Source: Actinomycetota bacterium | Lineage (GTDB): Bacteria > Actinomycetota > Coriobacteriia > Anaerosomatales > Anaerosomataceae | Length of the DNA stretch: 13,970 nucleotides | Direction of reading: 5' to 3' | NCBI GenBank assembly: GCA_011372845.1 | Contig: DSAI01000011.1 | Span: 1-13,970 of the forward strand | Shown here: piece after piece, positions 1 through 7,523 of the stretch | Layout: every line of letters begins with the position of its first letter | Numbering within the stretch: the stretch's first letter is position 1 | Program-made: the position numbers and the translations under genes | Notes under the pieces: generated by a model | The model's database searches: none | Told to the model about the DNA's origin: nothing | Seen by the model: only the letters and a program-made list of their open reading frames with translations

Positions 1-1103
1 TCCATCCGAAGCGAGAAAGCGCATGCCATCTCGTAGTTGATCGTGCCGGCACGCTGAGCCAACTCGTCCATCGCGATGTGCTCGGACCCCTGACGACCGA
101 CGACCACCGCCTCGTCCCCCGCCCTCACATCCATACCACCGGGTATCTCCACCATCATCTGGTCCATGCACACCCGCCCCACCTGCCGGCAACGGACGCC
201 ACGTATCAGGACGTCCATCTGGTTGGAGAGCACGCGGTGGATGCCGTCGGCATACCCGATCGGAAGCGTCGCGATGGTGGTCGGCCCGCTCGCATGCCAG
301 GTCAGCCCGTAGCTCACACCGTCACCCAGTCCTATCCGCTTCACGTAGGAGACTCTCGTCTTCACGCTCATCGCGGGCCTGAGGTCGACACGGCCTACAG
401 TGGCCGCGGACGCGTCGAGTCCGTAGATGGCGATGCCGCACCGCACCATGTCGTGATGGGTGTCGGCATGCAGGATGGTGGCCGCGCTGTTGGCGGCATG
501 TACGATCGAAGGTCTGACACCGGTGGCCCGGATGTCCTCGAGCGCGTCGCGGAAGCGGTCCACCTGACGCGCGAAATCCCAGTCCCCAGGCACGTCGGCG
601 GTGGCGAAATGAGTGAAGACGCCCTCGAACCTGATCCCCGGGAGGCCCTTCAACCAGGCCGCGAACTCCCCCGCGTCCTCGGGCTTCACGCCGATGCGGT
701 TCATCCCGGTGTCGACCTTCAGGTGGCAGATGGCCGGTGTGCCGATCGATGCAGCCTGCCGCGAGAGCGCGAGCGCCATCTCGCGGGTGGTGAGCGTGAC
801 CGTCACACCATCGCGTACGAGCGTGCCAGCCGCCTCGACGGGTGGCTCGGCCAGGACCTGGAGCGGCACGTTGATGCCCGATGCGCGCAACTCGAGAGCC
901 TCATCGACCGTGGCGACACCGAGATGGTCAGCACCCGCGCGGAGCGCCGCCCGCGCGACCGTGAGAGCGCCATGCCCGTACCCGTCCGCCTTGACCACTG
1001 CCATGAAGCGAGTGTGTGGGGGCGTGAGGGCCTTGAGCGTCCTCACGTTGTGCGCGATGGCGTTCTCGTCGACCTCCGCCCATGCGGGACGCTCGTAGGG
1101 CAT
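1..1103 (-). CDS. alr: Alanine racemase (3' end cut by window edge)
   Basis: PLP-dependent enzyme that interconverts L- and D-alanine in the cytoplasm, supplying D-Ala for peptidoglycan. My translation of the minus strand gives 367 complete codons with no stop. It shows the PLP-lysine motif AVVKADGYGHGA (Lys38), the KVDTGMNRIG strand, HAANSAA, MVRCGIAIYGLD, the GDGVSYG segment holding the second catalytic Tyr, VGRVCMDQMMVE, and the late conserved TINYEMAC. Usual family length is about 370-385 residues, so only a handful of C-terminal codons lie outside the window. The ATG at 1103 is chosen because GAGGG lies about 7 bases upstream and the N-terminus (PYERPAWAEVD) is typical. It starts three bases after the CBS gene's stop, so the two are almost certainly co-transcribed. 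Function is very secure. Confidence 0.97.
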   Translation of the reverse strand, partial: MPYERPAWAEVDENAIAHNVRTLKALTPPHTRFMAVVKADGYGHGALTVARAALRAGADHLGVATVDEALELRASGINVPLQVLAEPPVEAAGTLVRDGVTVTLTTREMALALSRQAASIGTPAICHLKVDTGMNRIGVKPEDAGEFAAWLKGLPGIRFEGVFTHFATADVPGDWDFARQVDRFRDALEDIRATGVRPSIVHAANSAATILHADTHHDMVRCGIAIYGLDASAATVGRVDLRPAMSVKTRVSYVKRIGLGDGVSYGLTWHASGPTTIATLPIGYADGIHRVLSNQMDVLIRGVRCRQVGRVCMDQMMVEIPGGMDVRAGDEAVVVGRQGSEHIAMDELAQRAGTINYEMACAFSLRM

Positions 1104-1106
1104 CCG

Positions 1107-1568
1107 CTAGCCCTCGACGATGAGCGAACGCACGATGTCCGACTTGCTGATGATGCCTACAAGCCGGTCACCGTCGAGGACCGGGACGCGGCTGACGTCG
1201 CGATCCACCATCAGGGTGGCGACATCGCTCACCAGGGCGTCGGCCTGGACCGTCACCGGGTCAGCGCTCATCACGTCCTCCACCGTGGCTCCGACCGCCT
1301 TCTTGAGCTCCGACTCGAAGCGCGCAGTCGCGGGCGGGTACATGATGAAACCGTCGAGCAGGTGCAGGTACGTAGGGAACTCGACCTTGACGTCACGCAT
1401 GATCAGGTCACCCTCGGTGACGAGGCCGATCAACGCGTCTCCATCGAGAACGGGCAGCGCCCCGACCCGGCTCTCCACCATCATGCGAGCCGCATCGGTC
1501 ACGGAGAGGTCGCGCTCGACCGTGATGGGGTCCTTCGTCATGATGTCGCGTGCGGTAAGAGCAGCCAT
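1107..1568 (-). CDS. CBS-pair domain protein, function unassigned
   Basis: Small 153-residue cytoplasmic protein made almost entirely of two CBS domains (about residues 7-60 and 95-150). Each begins with a DIMT/DVMS-type motif (ARDIMTKDPITV, VEDVMSADPVTV) and ends in the LPVLDGDALIGLVTEGDL or VPVLDGDRLVGIISKSDI pattern. The linker contains FPTYLHLLDG and a YPP turn. CBS pairs usually bind adenine nucleotides or related ligands and regulate a partner, but no catalytic or membrane domain is fused here. The ATG at 1568 has GGAGG 4-5 bases upstream. It lies between nnr (50-base gap) and alr (3-base gap), which suggests one transcript. A regulatory role toward a neighbour is conceivable but not shown by the sequence. 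Confidence 0.93.
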   Translation of the reverse strand: MAALTARDIMTKDPITVERDLSVTDAARMMVESRVGALPVLDGDALIGLVTEGDLIMRDVKVEFPTYLHLLDGFIMYPPATARFESELKKAVGATVEDVMSADPVTVQADALVSDVATLMVDRDVSRVPVLDGDRLVGIISKSDIVRSLIVEG

Positions 1569-1618
1569 GGTACCTCCGGTCGTCGACGTCTGGGAGAGCC
1601 TGCGCCCTCAGGATGATT

Positions 1619-3118
1619 CTACCCGTCGGACAGCTCACGGACAGCCAGGTGTATATAGCCGGGAAGGTCGACTGCGGTGAGACACGTGTCCGTGAGATCC
1701 TCCGCACCACGCTCACCGGCCCGCCCGTGGAGATACGCGCCGAGCACGGCGGCATCGAACGTATCGATCCCCTGCGCCAAGACGGCACCGATCATGCCGG
1801 CGAGCACGTCGCCCGTGCCGGCCCTGGCCAGCCCCGGCCCGCCGGAACCCACGATCGCCGAACGCCCGCCTCCGGCGATCAGCGTACCGGGTCCCTTCAG
1901 CAAACAGACCAACCTGTCTCCCGACAGAGCGGAGGCGGCCTTCAGGCGATCATGGCTCACGGCCGACACGCCACTCCCGAGAAGCCGTCCCGCCTCCCCC
2001 GGATGCGGCGTGATCACGGTGGGCGCGTCCCTGCGACGCAGGGCGTCTACTTCTCCCGTCAGGACGTTCAACGCGTCGGCATCCAGGAGCACGGGTGTGG
2101 CAGCCTCGGCTATCAGCGCGCGCACCGCCGCCGTCGGCCCCGTGCCCGTCGTCAGCCCCGGCCCTACGACCACGGCGTCGGCGCCGGAAACGGCCTCGAG
2201 CACCTCGACCGCGCTCGCAATCGCGCCGTCGTCGTCGGCAGCGACCGGTCGGACGATCGCGTTCGGCCACGCCTGACGTACCACCCCGGCAGCGGGCGCA
2301 GGGGTGACGACATGCACGTAGCCGGCCCCCATCCTAAGCGCTCCCGCCGCGGCGAGCGCCGCCGCTCCGGGGTATGCGGCCGAGCCGGCCACGACCGCGA
2401 CGGTGCCCCGCGAACCCTTGTGGTCCTCCGGGGTCGGCCAGCGCATCAGGCCGCGCAGATCGCACCTGCCGGGGACCTCCAGAGCGCCGACTCCAACTAC
2501 GGGAACACCGATGTCCACCACCACGACCCGCCCGGACAGAGACCGGCCCGGCTCCATGAGCAGCCCCGGCTTCAGTGCCGAGAAGGTCACGGTCATCGCG
2601 GCCTTTACGACAGGACCCGCAGCCACACCGGTATCGGCGTCAAGCCCCGAAGGTATGTCGGCCGAGACCACCGGAACACCGCATGTGGCGATGGCGCCGA
2701 TGAGGGAGCGGTACGGCTCGCGCACGGCGCCGTGGAGACCGATCCCGAAGATCGCGTCGATCACGACCGATGAGCCCTCGACAGCTCGCTCGAGCGTGCG
2801 CGCATCGGACACATGCTGCCATGCGACGCTTCCCGATGCCGCCACTGCAGCCTCACGGGCCTCGCCGGCGAGCCCATCAGGTTCCCGGAGCGCGAGCACC
2901 TGCACGGCGCGACCCGCCTCGGCGAGCGCACGGGCCGCGACCCAGCCGTCACCACCGTTGTTGCCTGTGCCGCACACGATTGTCACGCTGCCCGACGGAT
3001 GGGCGCGCTGGACCTCGGCGGCGAGAGCGGCGCCCGCACGTTCCATCAGACCGCTGAGCGTCGTGTCCGCCGCGGCCTCCGCTGCGCGCATCCGCTCCGA
3101 TGTGAGCGCGTACCGCAT
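1619..3118 (-). CDS. nnr: Bifunctional NAD(P)H-hydrate epimerase / ADP-dependent NAD(P)H-hydrate dehydratase
   Basis: Metabolite-repair enzyme of 499 residues. The N-terminal YjeF_N domain (about 1-215) epimerises the R/S forms of NAD(P)HX. The C-terminal ribokinase-like domain (about 225-495) dehydrates S-NAD(P)HX at the expense of ADP. Visible motifs are CGTGNNGGDGWVAAR (49-63), IPSGLDADTG (155-164), KGSRGTVAVVAGS (234-246), VVGPGLTTGTG, ITPHPGEAGRLL (369-380), and ARAGTGDVLAGMIGA with the presumed catalytic Asp437. The open frame continues upstream to 3334, but the arginine-rich extension there is antisense-like. ATG 3118 has a very strong AGGGAGGGGGG ribosome site three bases upstream and starts the conserved MRYALTSERMRAAE. 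It follows acpS by 67 bases, a common pairing in high-GC Gram-positives. Confidence 0.96.
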   Translation of the reverse strand: MRYALTSERMRAAEAAADTTLSGLMERAGAALAAEVQRAHPSGSVTIVCGTGNNGGDGWVAARALAEAGRAVQVLALREPDGLAGEAREAAVAASGSVAWQHVSDARTLERAVEGSSVVIDAIFGIGLHGAVREPYRSLIGAIATCGVPVVSADIPSGLDADTGVAAGPVVKAAMTVTFSALKPGLLMEPGRSLSGRVVVVDIGVPVVGVGALEVPGRCDLRGLMRWPTPEDHKGSRGTVAVVAGSAAYPGAAALAAAGALRMGAGYVHVVTPAPAAGVVRQAWPNAIVRPVAADDDGAIASAVEVLEAVSGADAVVVGPGLTTGTGPTAAVRALIAEAATPVLLDADALNVLTGEVDALRRRDAPTVITPHPGEAGRLLGSGVSAVSHDRLKAASALSGDRLVCLLKGPGTLIAGGGRSAIVGSGGPGLARAGTGDVLAGMIGAVLAQGIDTFDAAVLGAYLHGRAGERGAEDLTDTCLTAVDLPGYIHLAVRELSDG

Positions 3119-3185
3119 GTGCCCCCCTCCCTGCCAGAAGGCGCATGGCCTCACGGGAGATCCGATGGACCTGCTCGTCGTGCTC

Positions 3186-3686
3186 TCAGGGCTGTTCGTT
3201 CCCCACCTCGTCGAGGAAAGACCGCGCGTCCTTGAACGACGCCGCGAGCCGCTCCTGCGGGGTTTCGACCTCTGCCTCGACCTTCGGGCGCATGTCCTCG
3301 GTGATCGCCACGGCCGACGCCACTGCGTTCTCATGGGTGAACGACAGCGAGAGGTGCACCTCCACGACTCCCGCGGCCTCTGCCACCTCGGCGGCGCGCC
3401 CGCTCAGATGCGGAGACGGTCGTCCCCTCTCATCGCGCACGACCTCGACGTCCCGGAAGCGCATGCCCGAGAAACCCGTACCCAGCGCTTTGAGAACCGC
3501 CTCTTTCGCGGCGAACCGCATAGCGTAGTGGATCTCCGGCTTGTTGCGACCCTCGCAGTAGGCACGCTCCTCATCCGAGAAGAGCCGCTCCTTCATGCTG
3601 GGGCGCCTTTCGAGCGCATCGCGCATACGCGCGATCTCGACTATGTCCACGCCGAGCCCTGTGATCGCCCGGTGTTCTGCACTCAT
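3186..3686 (-). CDS. acpS: Holo-[acyl-carrier-protein] synthase with C-terminal extension
   Basis: Transfers 4'-phosphopantetheine from CoA to acyl carrier protein, activating fatty-acid synthesis. The 166-residue product has the family motifs GLGVDIVEIARM (Mg ligand Asp14) and RFAAKEAVLKALGTG (Glu62, Lys61), followed by HLSLSFTHENAVASAVAI. Two oddities are visible. The usual His of the SLSHTRE-type motif is Phe116. About 35 charged residues follow the normal end of the domain (family members are usually 115-130 residues). The extension, roughly 131-166, is rich in Glu/Lys/Arg and ends DEVGNEQP. ATG 3686 is chosen over an in-frame upstream start at 3884 because conserved sequence begins here and AGGAAG lies about 10 bases upstream. 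It heads the leftward acpS-nnr-CBS-alr set. Confidence 0.95.
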   Translation of the reverse strand: MSAEHRAITGLGVDIVEIARMRDALERRPSMKERLFSDEERAYCEGRNKPEIHYAMRFAAKEAVLKALGTGFSGMRFRDVEVVRDERGRPSPHLSGRAAEVAEAAGVVEVHLSLSFTHENAVASAVAITEDMRPKVEAEVETPQERLAASFKDARSFLDEVGNEQP

Positions 3687-3792
3687 GCGTCTTCTGCTTC
3701 CTGTGTCACGGGTGGACCGCACAACCTTACACGTCGCGAACTGCTCACGGAAGAGGCTCCGCCCCGTGGCAGCGCTGGAGCGCGGGTCGTCC

Positions 3793-3851
3793 TTGACAGT
3801 GGAGTTGCGCTGCGGGAGTCTTGCCCAGACCCCCGGGAGCACGGCTAAGAT
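3793..3851 (+). promoter_or_regulatory. Possible promoter(s) for the glm block in the 208-base divergent spacer
   Basis: The spacer between acpS and the beta-helix gene (3687-3894) must drive transcription both ways. On the plus strand a perfect TTGACA lies at 3793-3798, but the hexamers 17-18 bases on (GAGTCT, AGTCTT) are poor -10 matches. A better -10-like TAAGAT lies at 3846-3851, with only TTGCCC (3821-3826, 19-base spacing) as its -35. Either is tentative. For acpS on the other strand I see only a weak TAAGGT and no convincing -35. Confidence 0.3.
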
Positions 3852-3894
3852 GGACTCGCTCGCATCGAACACGCGGCCCGCCAAGGAGGCCCCA

Positions 3895-5097
3895 ATGGAT
3901 CCGCAGCCACGCGCTCACGAGAACGTCGTCCGGCTGATCGAGAAAGGGGTCCACGTCCGCGCCCCCCTGAGCGTCAACGTGGGTGACGAGGTCGATGTCA
4001 CCCGGATCTCAGGCGACAGCGTCACCATCTACCCCGGATGCCGTATCTACGGCGAACGCACGGTGATATCGGAGGGCTGCACGCTCGGGGCCGAGGGGCC
4101 GGTCACACTCGACGACTGCAGGCTTGGCCCGCGTGTCGTCCTCAAGGGCGGCTACTTCAAGCGGTCGGTATTCCTCGAGAAGGCCAACATGGGCCTCGGC
4201 GCCCAGGTGCGCGAGGGATGTCTTCTGGAGGAGGAGGCGAACGGTGCGCACTGCGTAGGCCTGAAGCAGACCATCCTCTTCCCGTTCGTGACGCTCGGCA
4301 GCCTTATCAACTTCTGCGACTGCTTCATGGCCGGCGGCACGAGCAGGAAGGACCACAGCGAGGTCGGGAGCTCATACGTCCACTTCAACTACACGCCTGA
4401 TGGAGACAAGACGACCGCATCTCTCTTCGGCGACGTCCCACGCGGCGTCATGCTCGACCGGCCACCCATCTTCCTCGGGGGACAGGGCGGCGCGGTAGGA
4501 CCCGTCAGGGTGGGCTACGGAACGGTGGTCGCGGCCGGATCCGTCCTCCGGGCGGACGTCGGCGAGGACCGCCTCGTGTTCGCATCGCCACCCGATAGCC
4601 ACGAGCGGCAGCATCAACCCCTTTCGTACCGCAACCTTTCGCGAGTGGTGGCGAACAACCTGGCGTACCTGGCCAACCTCGTCGCGCTCGAGCACTGGTA
4701 CCGCGAAGTGCGTGCGCCGTTCTTCGAGCGGCAGGCCCTGGGCGACCTCGTGTATGAGGGCGCGCTCGACATGCTCGCGCTCGCGAAGACCGAACGCACC
4801 AAGCGTCTGTCGGCCATGGCGGCCAAGGTACCCCGCTCCACCGAGGCTGCCGAGCAGTTCGCGGCTGGAGTGGACCGCATCGCGACGGTCTTCATGGAAG
4901 CGCGCGGTATCGCCGACGCATCGGCGTTCCTGCGGCACATCGAGGGATCCTGGAAGGCGGGTAACTACCTGGAAACGATGCAGGGCCTCAGCCCGGAAGC
5001 GAAAGCGGCAGGAGTACAGTGGCTCGAGGAGATCGTCGCACGCCTCACACAAGAGGCTGCTGACATCCTGCCGGCGATGGACCTTCCGCCCGCATGA
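3895..5097 (+). CDS. Left-handed beta-helix protein resembling the GlmU acetyltransferase domain
   Basis: 400-residue protein. Residues about 20-230 form imperfect hexapeptide repeats (VTIYPGCRIYGE, TVISEGCTLG, RVVLKGGYFK, MGLGAQVREGCLL, then PVRVGYGTVVAAGSVLRADVG) of the left-handed beta-helix fold. The stretch GLKQTILFPFVTLGSLIN..HFNYTPDGDKTTASLFGD (about 122-180) parallels the GlmU C-domain segment ending TCNYDGANKFKTIIGD. No N-terminal nucleotidyltransferase domain is present. Residues about 240-395 are a predicted helical tail that I do not recognise. Similar proteins are often named UDP-N-acetylglucosamine pyrophosphorylase-related. Position immediately before glmM (26-base gap) supports a role in UDP-GlcNAc synthesis, perhaps acetylating GlcN-1-P, but that is inference. 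ATG 3895 has AAGGAGG five bases upstream; an in-frame ATG at 3850 has no such site. Confidence 0.9.
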   Translation: MDPQPRAHENVVRLIEKGVHVRAPLSVNVGDEVDVTRISGDSVTIYPGCRIYGERTVISEGCTLGAEGPVTLDDCRLGPRVVLKGGYFKRSVFLEKANMGLGAQVREGCLLEEEANGAHCVGLKQTILFPFVTLGSLINFCDCFMAGGTSRKDHSEVGSSYVHFNYTPDGDKTTASLFGDVPRGVMLDRPPIFLGGQGGAVGPVRVGYGTVVAAGSVLRADVGEDRLVFASPPDSHERQHQPLSYRNLSRVVANNLAYLANLVALEHWYREVRAPFFERQALGDLVYEGALDMLALAKTERTKRLSAMAAKVPRSTEAAEQFAAGVDRIATVFMEARGIADASAFLRHIEGSWKAGNYLETMQGLSPEAKAAGVQWLEEIVARLTQEAADILPAMDLPPA

Positions 5098-5123
5098 GAC
5101 GAGACACCTGAGAAGAGGAGCCT

Positions 5124-6476
5124 GTGGTGGGTAAGCTGTTCGGGACCGACGGCATCCGCGGGGAAGCCAACAAGTACCCCCTCGACGCCATGACCGCCTT
5201 CTCGCTCGGCCAGGCGGTCACGAAGGTGTTGAGCGAGGAGCACCACACCACGCGGGTGGTCATCGGCAAGGACACCCGCCTGTCCGGCTACATGCTGGAG
5301 AGCGCGCTCGAGGCCGGCGTGACATCGATGGGAGGCGTCCCCTACCTCGTGGGCGTACTGCCCACCCCCGGCATCGCCTTCATCACCGAAAGCATGCGCG
5401 CCGATGCGGGCATCGTCATCTCCGCGTCGCACAACCCATACCAGGACAACGGACTGAAGGTCTTCTCGGGTCGCGGCTTCAAACTGTCCGACGCCCAGGA
5501 AGACGCCATCGAGGAGCTCATGCTCGGGGACGACCTTCCCTCCATGGTGCCAGCGCCCCACGACATGGGACGCGCATACCGCCTCGATGACGCGACCGGC
5601 CGCTACATCGTCTTCCTGAAGAACACCTTCCCGCGCGAGCTGTCTATGGAGGGCATGAAGATCGTGCTCGATACGGCGAACGGGGCCGCGTATCGCGTGG
5701 CGCCGGACGCGTTCACCGAGCTCGGCGCGGACGTGACCGTGATCCACGATGAGCCCAACGGCCTGAACATCAACGATCGATGCGGCTCGCAGCACACGGA
5801 GGACCTTCGCAAAGCCGTGGTCGAGGCTGGTGCAGCGGTGGGACTCGCGTTCGACGGCGACGCCGACAGGCTGATCGCAGTTGACGAGCTCGGAAACGAG
5901 ATCACCGGTGATCAGATCCTCATGATCTGCGCCAAGGCGCTCAAGGACGAAGGCCGCCTCAAGAACGATCTCGTCGTCTCGACCATCATGAGCAACCTCG
6001 GGCTCCGCATCGCCTGCAAGCGCTACGGCTTCAAGCACCACGCAGCGAAAGTCGGCGACCGGTATGTGCTCGAGGACATGCAGCGACTCGGCGCCATCAT
6101 CGGAGGCGAAGAGTCCGGGCACATGATCTTCCTCGAACACCACACCACAGGAGACGGCATCCTCACCGCCATGCAGCTGCTCGCCGCGATGGTCAAGACC
6201 GGACGACCTCTGTCCGGGCTCGCCAAGCTGATGGACGTGTTCCCGCAGAAGCTCATCAACGTCGACGTGAAGAGCAAGCCTCCGATCGAGACCGTTCCCG
6301 CGATCGTGGAGGCGATCAAGACCGCCGAGGCCGAACTCGGCGAAGAGGGCCGCGTCCTGGTGAGGTACTCGGGAACCCAGAACATGTGCCGTGTCATGGT
6401 AGAAGGGCCCACGGACGACGTGACCGAGAGGCTGGCCGCTCAGGTGGCCGACGTCGTCAGAGACTCCATCGGATAG
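5124..6476 (+). CDS. glmM: Phosphoglucosamine mutase
   Basis: Interconverts glucosamine-6-phosphate and glucosamine-1-phosphate, the second step to UDP-GlcNAc. The 450-residue product has the complete alpha-D-phosphohexomutase layout: GKLFGTDGIRG at the N-terminus, phosphoserine loop ISASHNPYQDNG with Ser102, metal loop FDGDADRL (Asp244, 246, 248), sugar-binding GGEESGH (327-333), and a C-terminal phosphate loop RYSGTQNMCRVM. That last loop departs from the common R.SGTEP form: Glu is replaced by Gln and Pro by Asn. Start is GTG. Tandem GTGs at 5124 and 5127 follow GAGGAG (5115-5120); the second has better spacing and would give the common MGK start. It is followed nine bases later by the NagB-like gene. 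Confidence 0.96.
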   Translation: MVGKLFGTDGIRGEANKYPLDAMTAFSLGQAVTKVLSEEHHTTRVVIGKDTRLSGYMLESALEAGVTSMGGVPYLVGVLPTPGIAFITESMRADAGIVISASHNPYQDNGLKVFSGRGFKLSDAQEDAIEELMLGDDLPSMVPAPHDMGRAYRLDDATGRYIVFLKNTFPRELSMEGMKIVLDTANGAAYRVAPDAFTELGADVTVIHDEPNGLNINDRCGSQHTEDLRKAVVEAGAAVGLAFDGDADRLIAVDELGNEITGDQILMICAKALKDEGRLKNDLVVSTIMSNLGLRIACKRYGFKHHAAKVGDRYVLEDMQRLGAIIGGEESGHMIFLEHHTTGDGILTAMQLLAAMVKTGRPLSGLAKLMDVFPQKLINVDVKSKPPIETVPAIVEAIKTAEAELGEEGRVLVRYSGTQNMCRVMVEGPTDDVTERLAAQVADVVRDSIG

Positions 6477-6485
6477 GGAGCCGCC

Positions 6486-7442
6486 ATGCCCTTCAAGATC
6501 TTTGTCACACGCGATTTCGACCACATGAGCAGGGTGGCGGCCGATGTCGTCATAGCCGATATCAAGGAGAAGCAGGCTGCCAAGGACGAGTATGTGCTCG
6601 GCCTGGCCACCGGAAACTCACCCACCGGACTGTACAAGGAGCTCGCGCGCGCGTTCAACGAAGGGACGATCGATGCCTCCAGGGTCAGGAGCTTCAATCT
6701 CGACGAGTACGTCGGGCTCCCCGGCGAGAACGCCCAGCAGCGGGCGCTCCATCCCGAGTCGTACAGCTACTTCATGATCCGGGAGCTCTTCGGTCTGCTC
6801 GACCCCACATTCACCGAGACGAACGTCCCATGGGGCACGCTCATCGACCAGGACGAGCTGGTGGCCGCGCTCGAAGCCAAGCCGTCGCAGTACGAGCTCC
6901 AGGGCACCGACAAGGGCAAGGCGATCGTCATCAGGCCCGACGCCGACGGCTTCCTCGGGTGGATCCGACGGGAAGTGCTCGACGCGTATGAGGCGAAGAT
7001 CGAGCGCTTCGGCGGGATCGACCTTCACGTGGTAGGCGTTGGAGGCCGGGGGCACGTGGCGTTCCACGAGAGCGGCATCCCCTTCGACGGCAACAGCATG
7101 CTGCTGGTCCGACTGGATGACAACACTGTTGAGAACGCGGTGACGGACGGTCACTTCGCGTCCGTCGATGAGAGCCCACGCTACGCGATATCCATGGGAG
7201 CCGAACTCGTCTACAAGGCCAGAACGGTCGTTCTTGTCGCGAACGGGAGCCGCAAGACCGCCCCGGTGGCCGAATCGATCCTCGGCGATGTCACCTGCGA
7301 TGTCCCGATCAGCCGGAGTCAGAGCTGCGTTGCCGACGGCGGCACGCTCGTGTACGTTCTCGACGAGACGGCGGCCATGGAGCTGCTCGACCGCCGCGAC
7401 GAGGTCGGATCCAGGGGGTACGAGATCATCGACCTCCGCTGA
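6486..7442 (+). CDS. nagB: NagB-family glucosamine-6-phosphate isomerase/deaminase-like protein, atypical
   Basis: 318-residue member of the NagB/RpiA-fold sugar-phosphate isomerase family. True NagB converts glucosamine-6-phosphate to fructose-6-phosphate plus ammonia. Visible motifs are GLATGNSPTGLY (39-50, phosphate loop), FNLDEYVGLPG with the general-base Asp73, HPESYSYFM, and VGVGGRGHVAFHESG (183-197). Compared with the family signature GxGxDGHIAFNEP, the His (190) and Glu (195) are kept but the Asp is Arg188. The protein is also about 50-75 residues longer than usual, with extra sequence near 80-90 and 120-165. It has GGGAG before its ATG, nine bases after glmM, and precedes glmS, so it is embedded in a biosynthetic block. 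It could be an authentic deaminase, a reverse-acting enzyme, or a non-catalytic sensor. Family is secure; activity is not. Confidence 0.88.
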   Translation: MPFKIFVTRDFDHMSRVAADVVIADIKEKQAAKDEYVLGLATGNSPTGLYKELARAFNEGTIDASRVRSFNLDEYVGLPGENAQQRALHPESYSYFMIRELFGLLDPTFTETNVPWGTLIDQDELVAALEAKPSQYELQGTDKGKAIVIRPDADGFLGWIRREVLDAYEAKIERFGGIDLHVVGVGGRGHVAFHESGIPFDGNSMLLVRLDDNTVENAVTDGHFASVDESPRYAISMGAELVYKARTVVLVANGSRKTAPVAESILGDVTCDVPISRSQSCVADGGTLVYVLDETAAMELLDRRDEVGSRGYEIIDLR

Positions 7443-7523
7443 TGCACCGGCCCGCGCCTTCGCCACCCACAAGGCGACGACCGCCCGCGACCAGACCGCT
7501 CGTACAACGGAAAAGGTAACCGA

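Noticed and set aside
78..1616. Long plus-strand open frame opposite alr and the CBS gene
   Set aside because: Composition (His, Arg, Asp-rich, no recognisable motif) is typical of an antisense frame in GC-rich coding DNA; the minus strand encodes clear alr and CBS proteins.
1613..3848. Overlapping plus-strand frames (1613-2773, 2403-3848) opposite nnr and acpS
   Set aside because: Arg/Pro/Ser-rich shadow frames without motifs; nnr and acpS on the minus strand are unambiguous.
3595..3894. Upstream extension of the beta-helix gene, with in-frame starts at 3595 and 3850
   Set aside because: The extension overlaps acpS and lacks conserved sequence; ATG 3895 has an ideal AAGGAGG site.
4965..6524. 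519-codon minus-strand frame opposite glmM
   Set aside because: His/Asp/Val-rich shadow of glmM codon bias; no conserved motif and no ribosome site noticed.
7455..7476. CGCCTT/AAGGCG inverted repeat between the NagB-like gene and glmS
   Set aside because: Only 6 bp with a 10-base loop and no T run; too weak to call a terminator.
7443..7523. Possible glmS ribozyme upstream of glmS
   Set aside because: The gap is only 81 bases, much shorter than the ribozyme, and I do not see its conserved core sequence.
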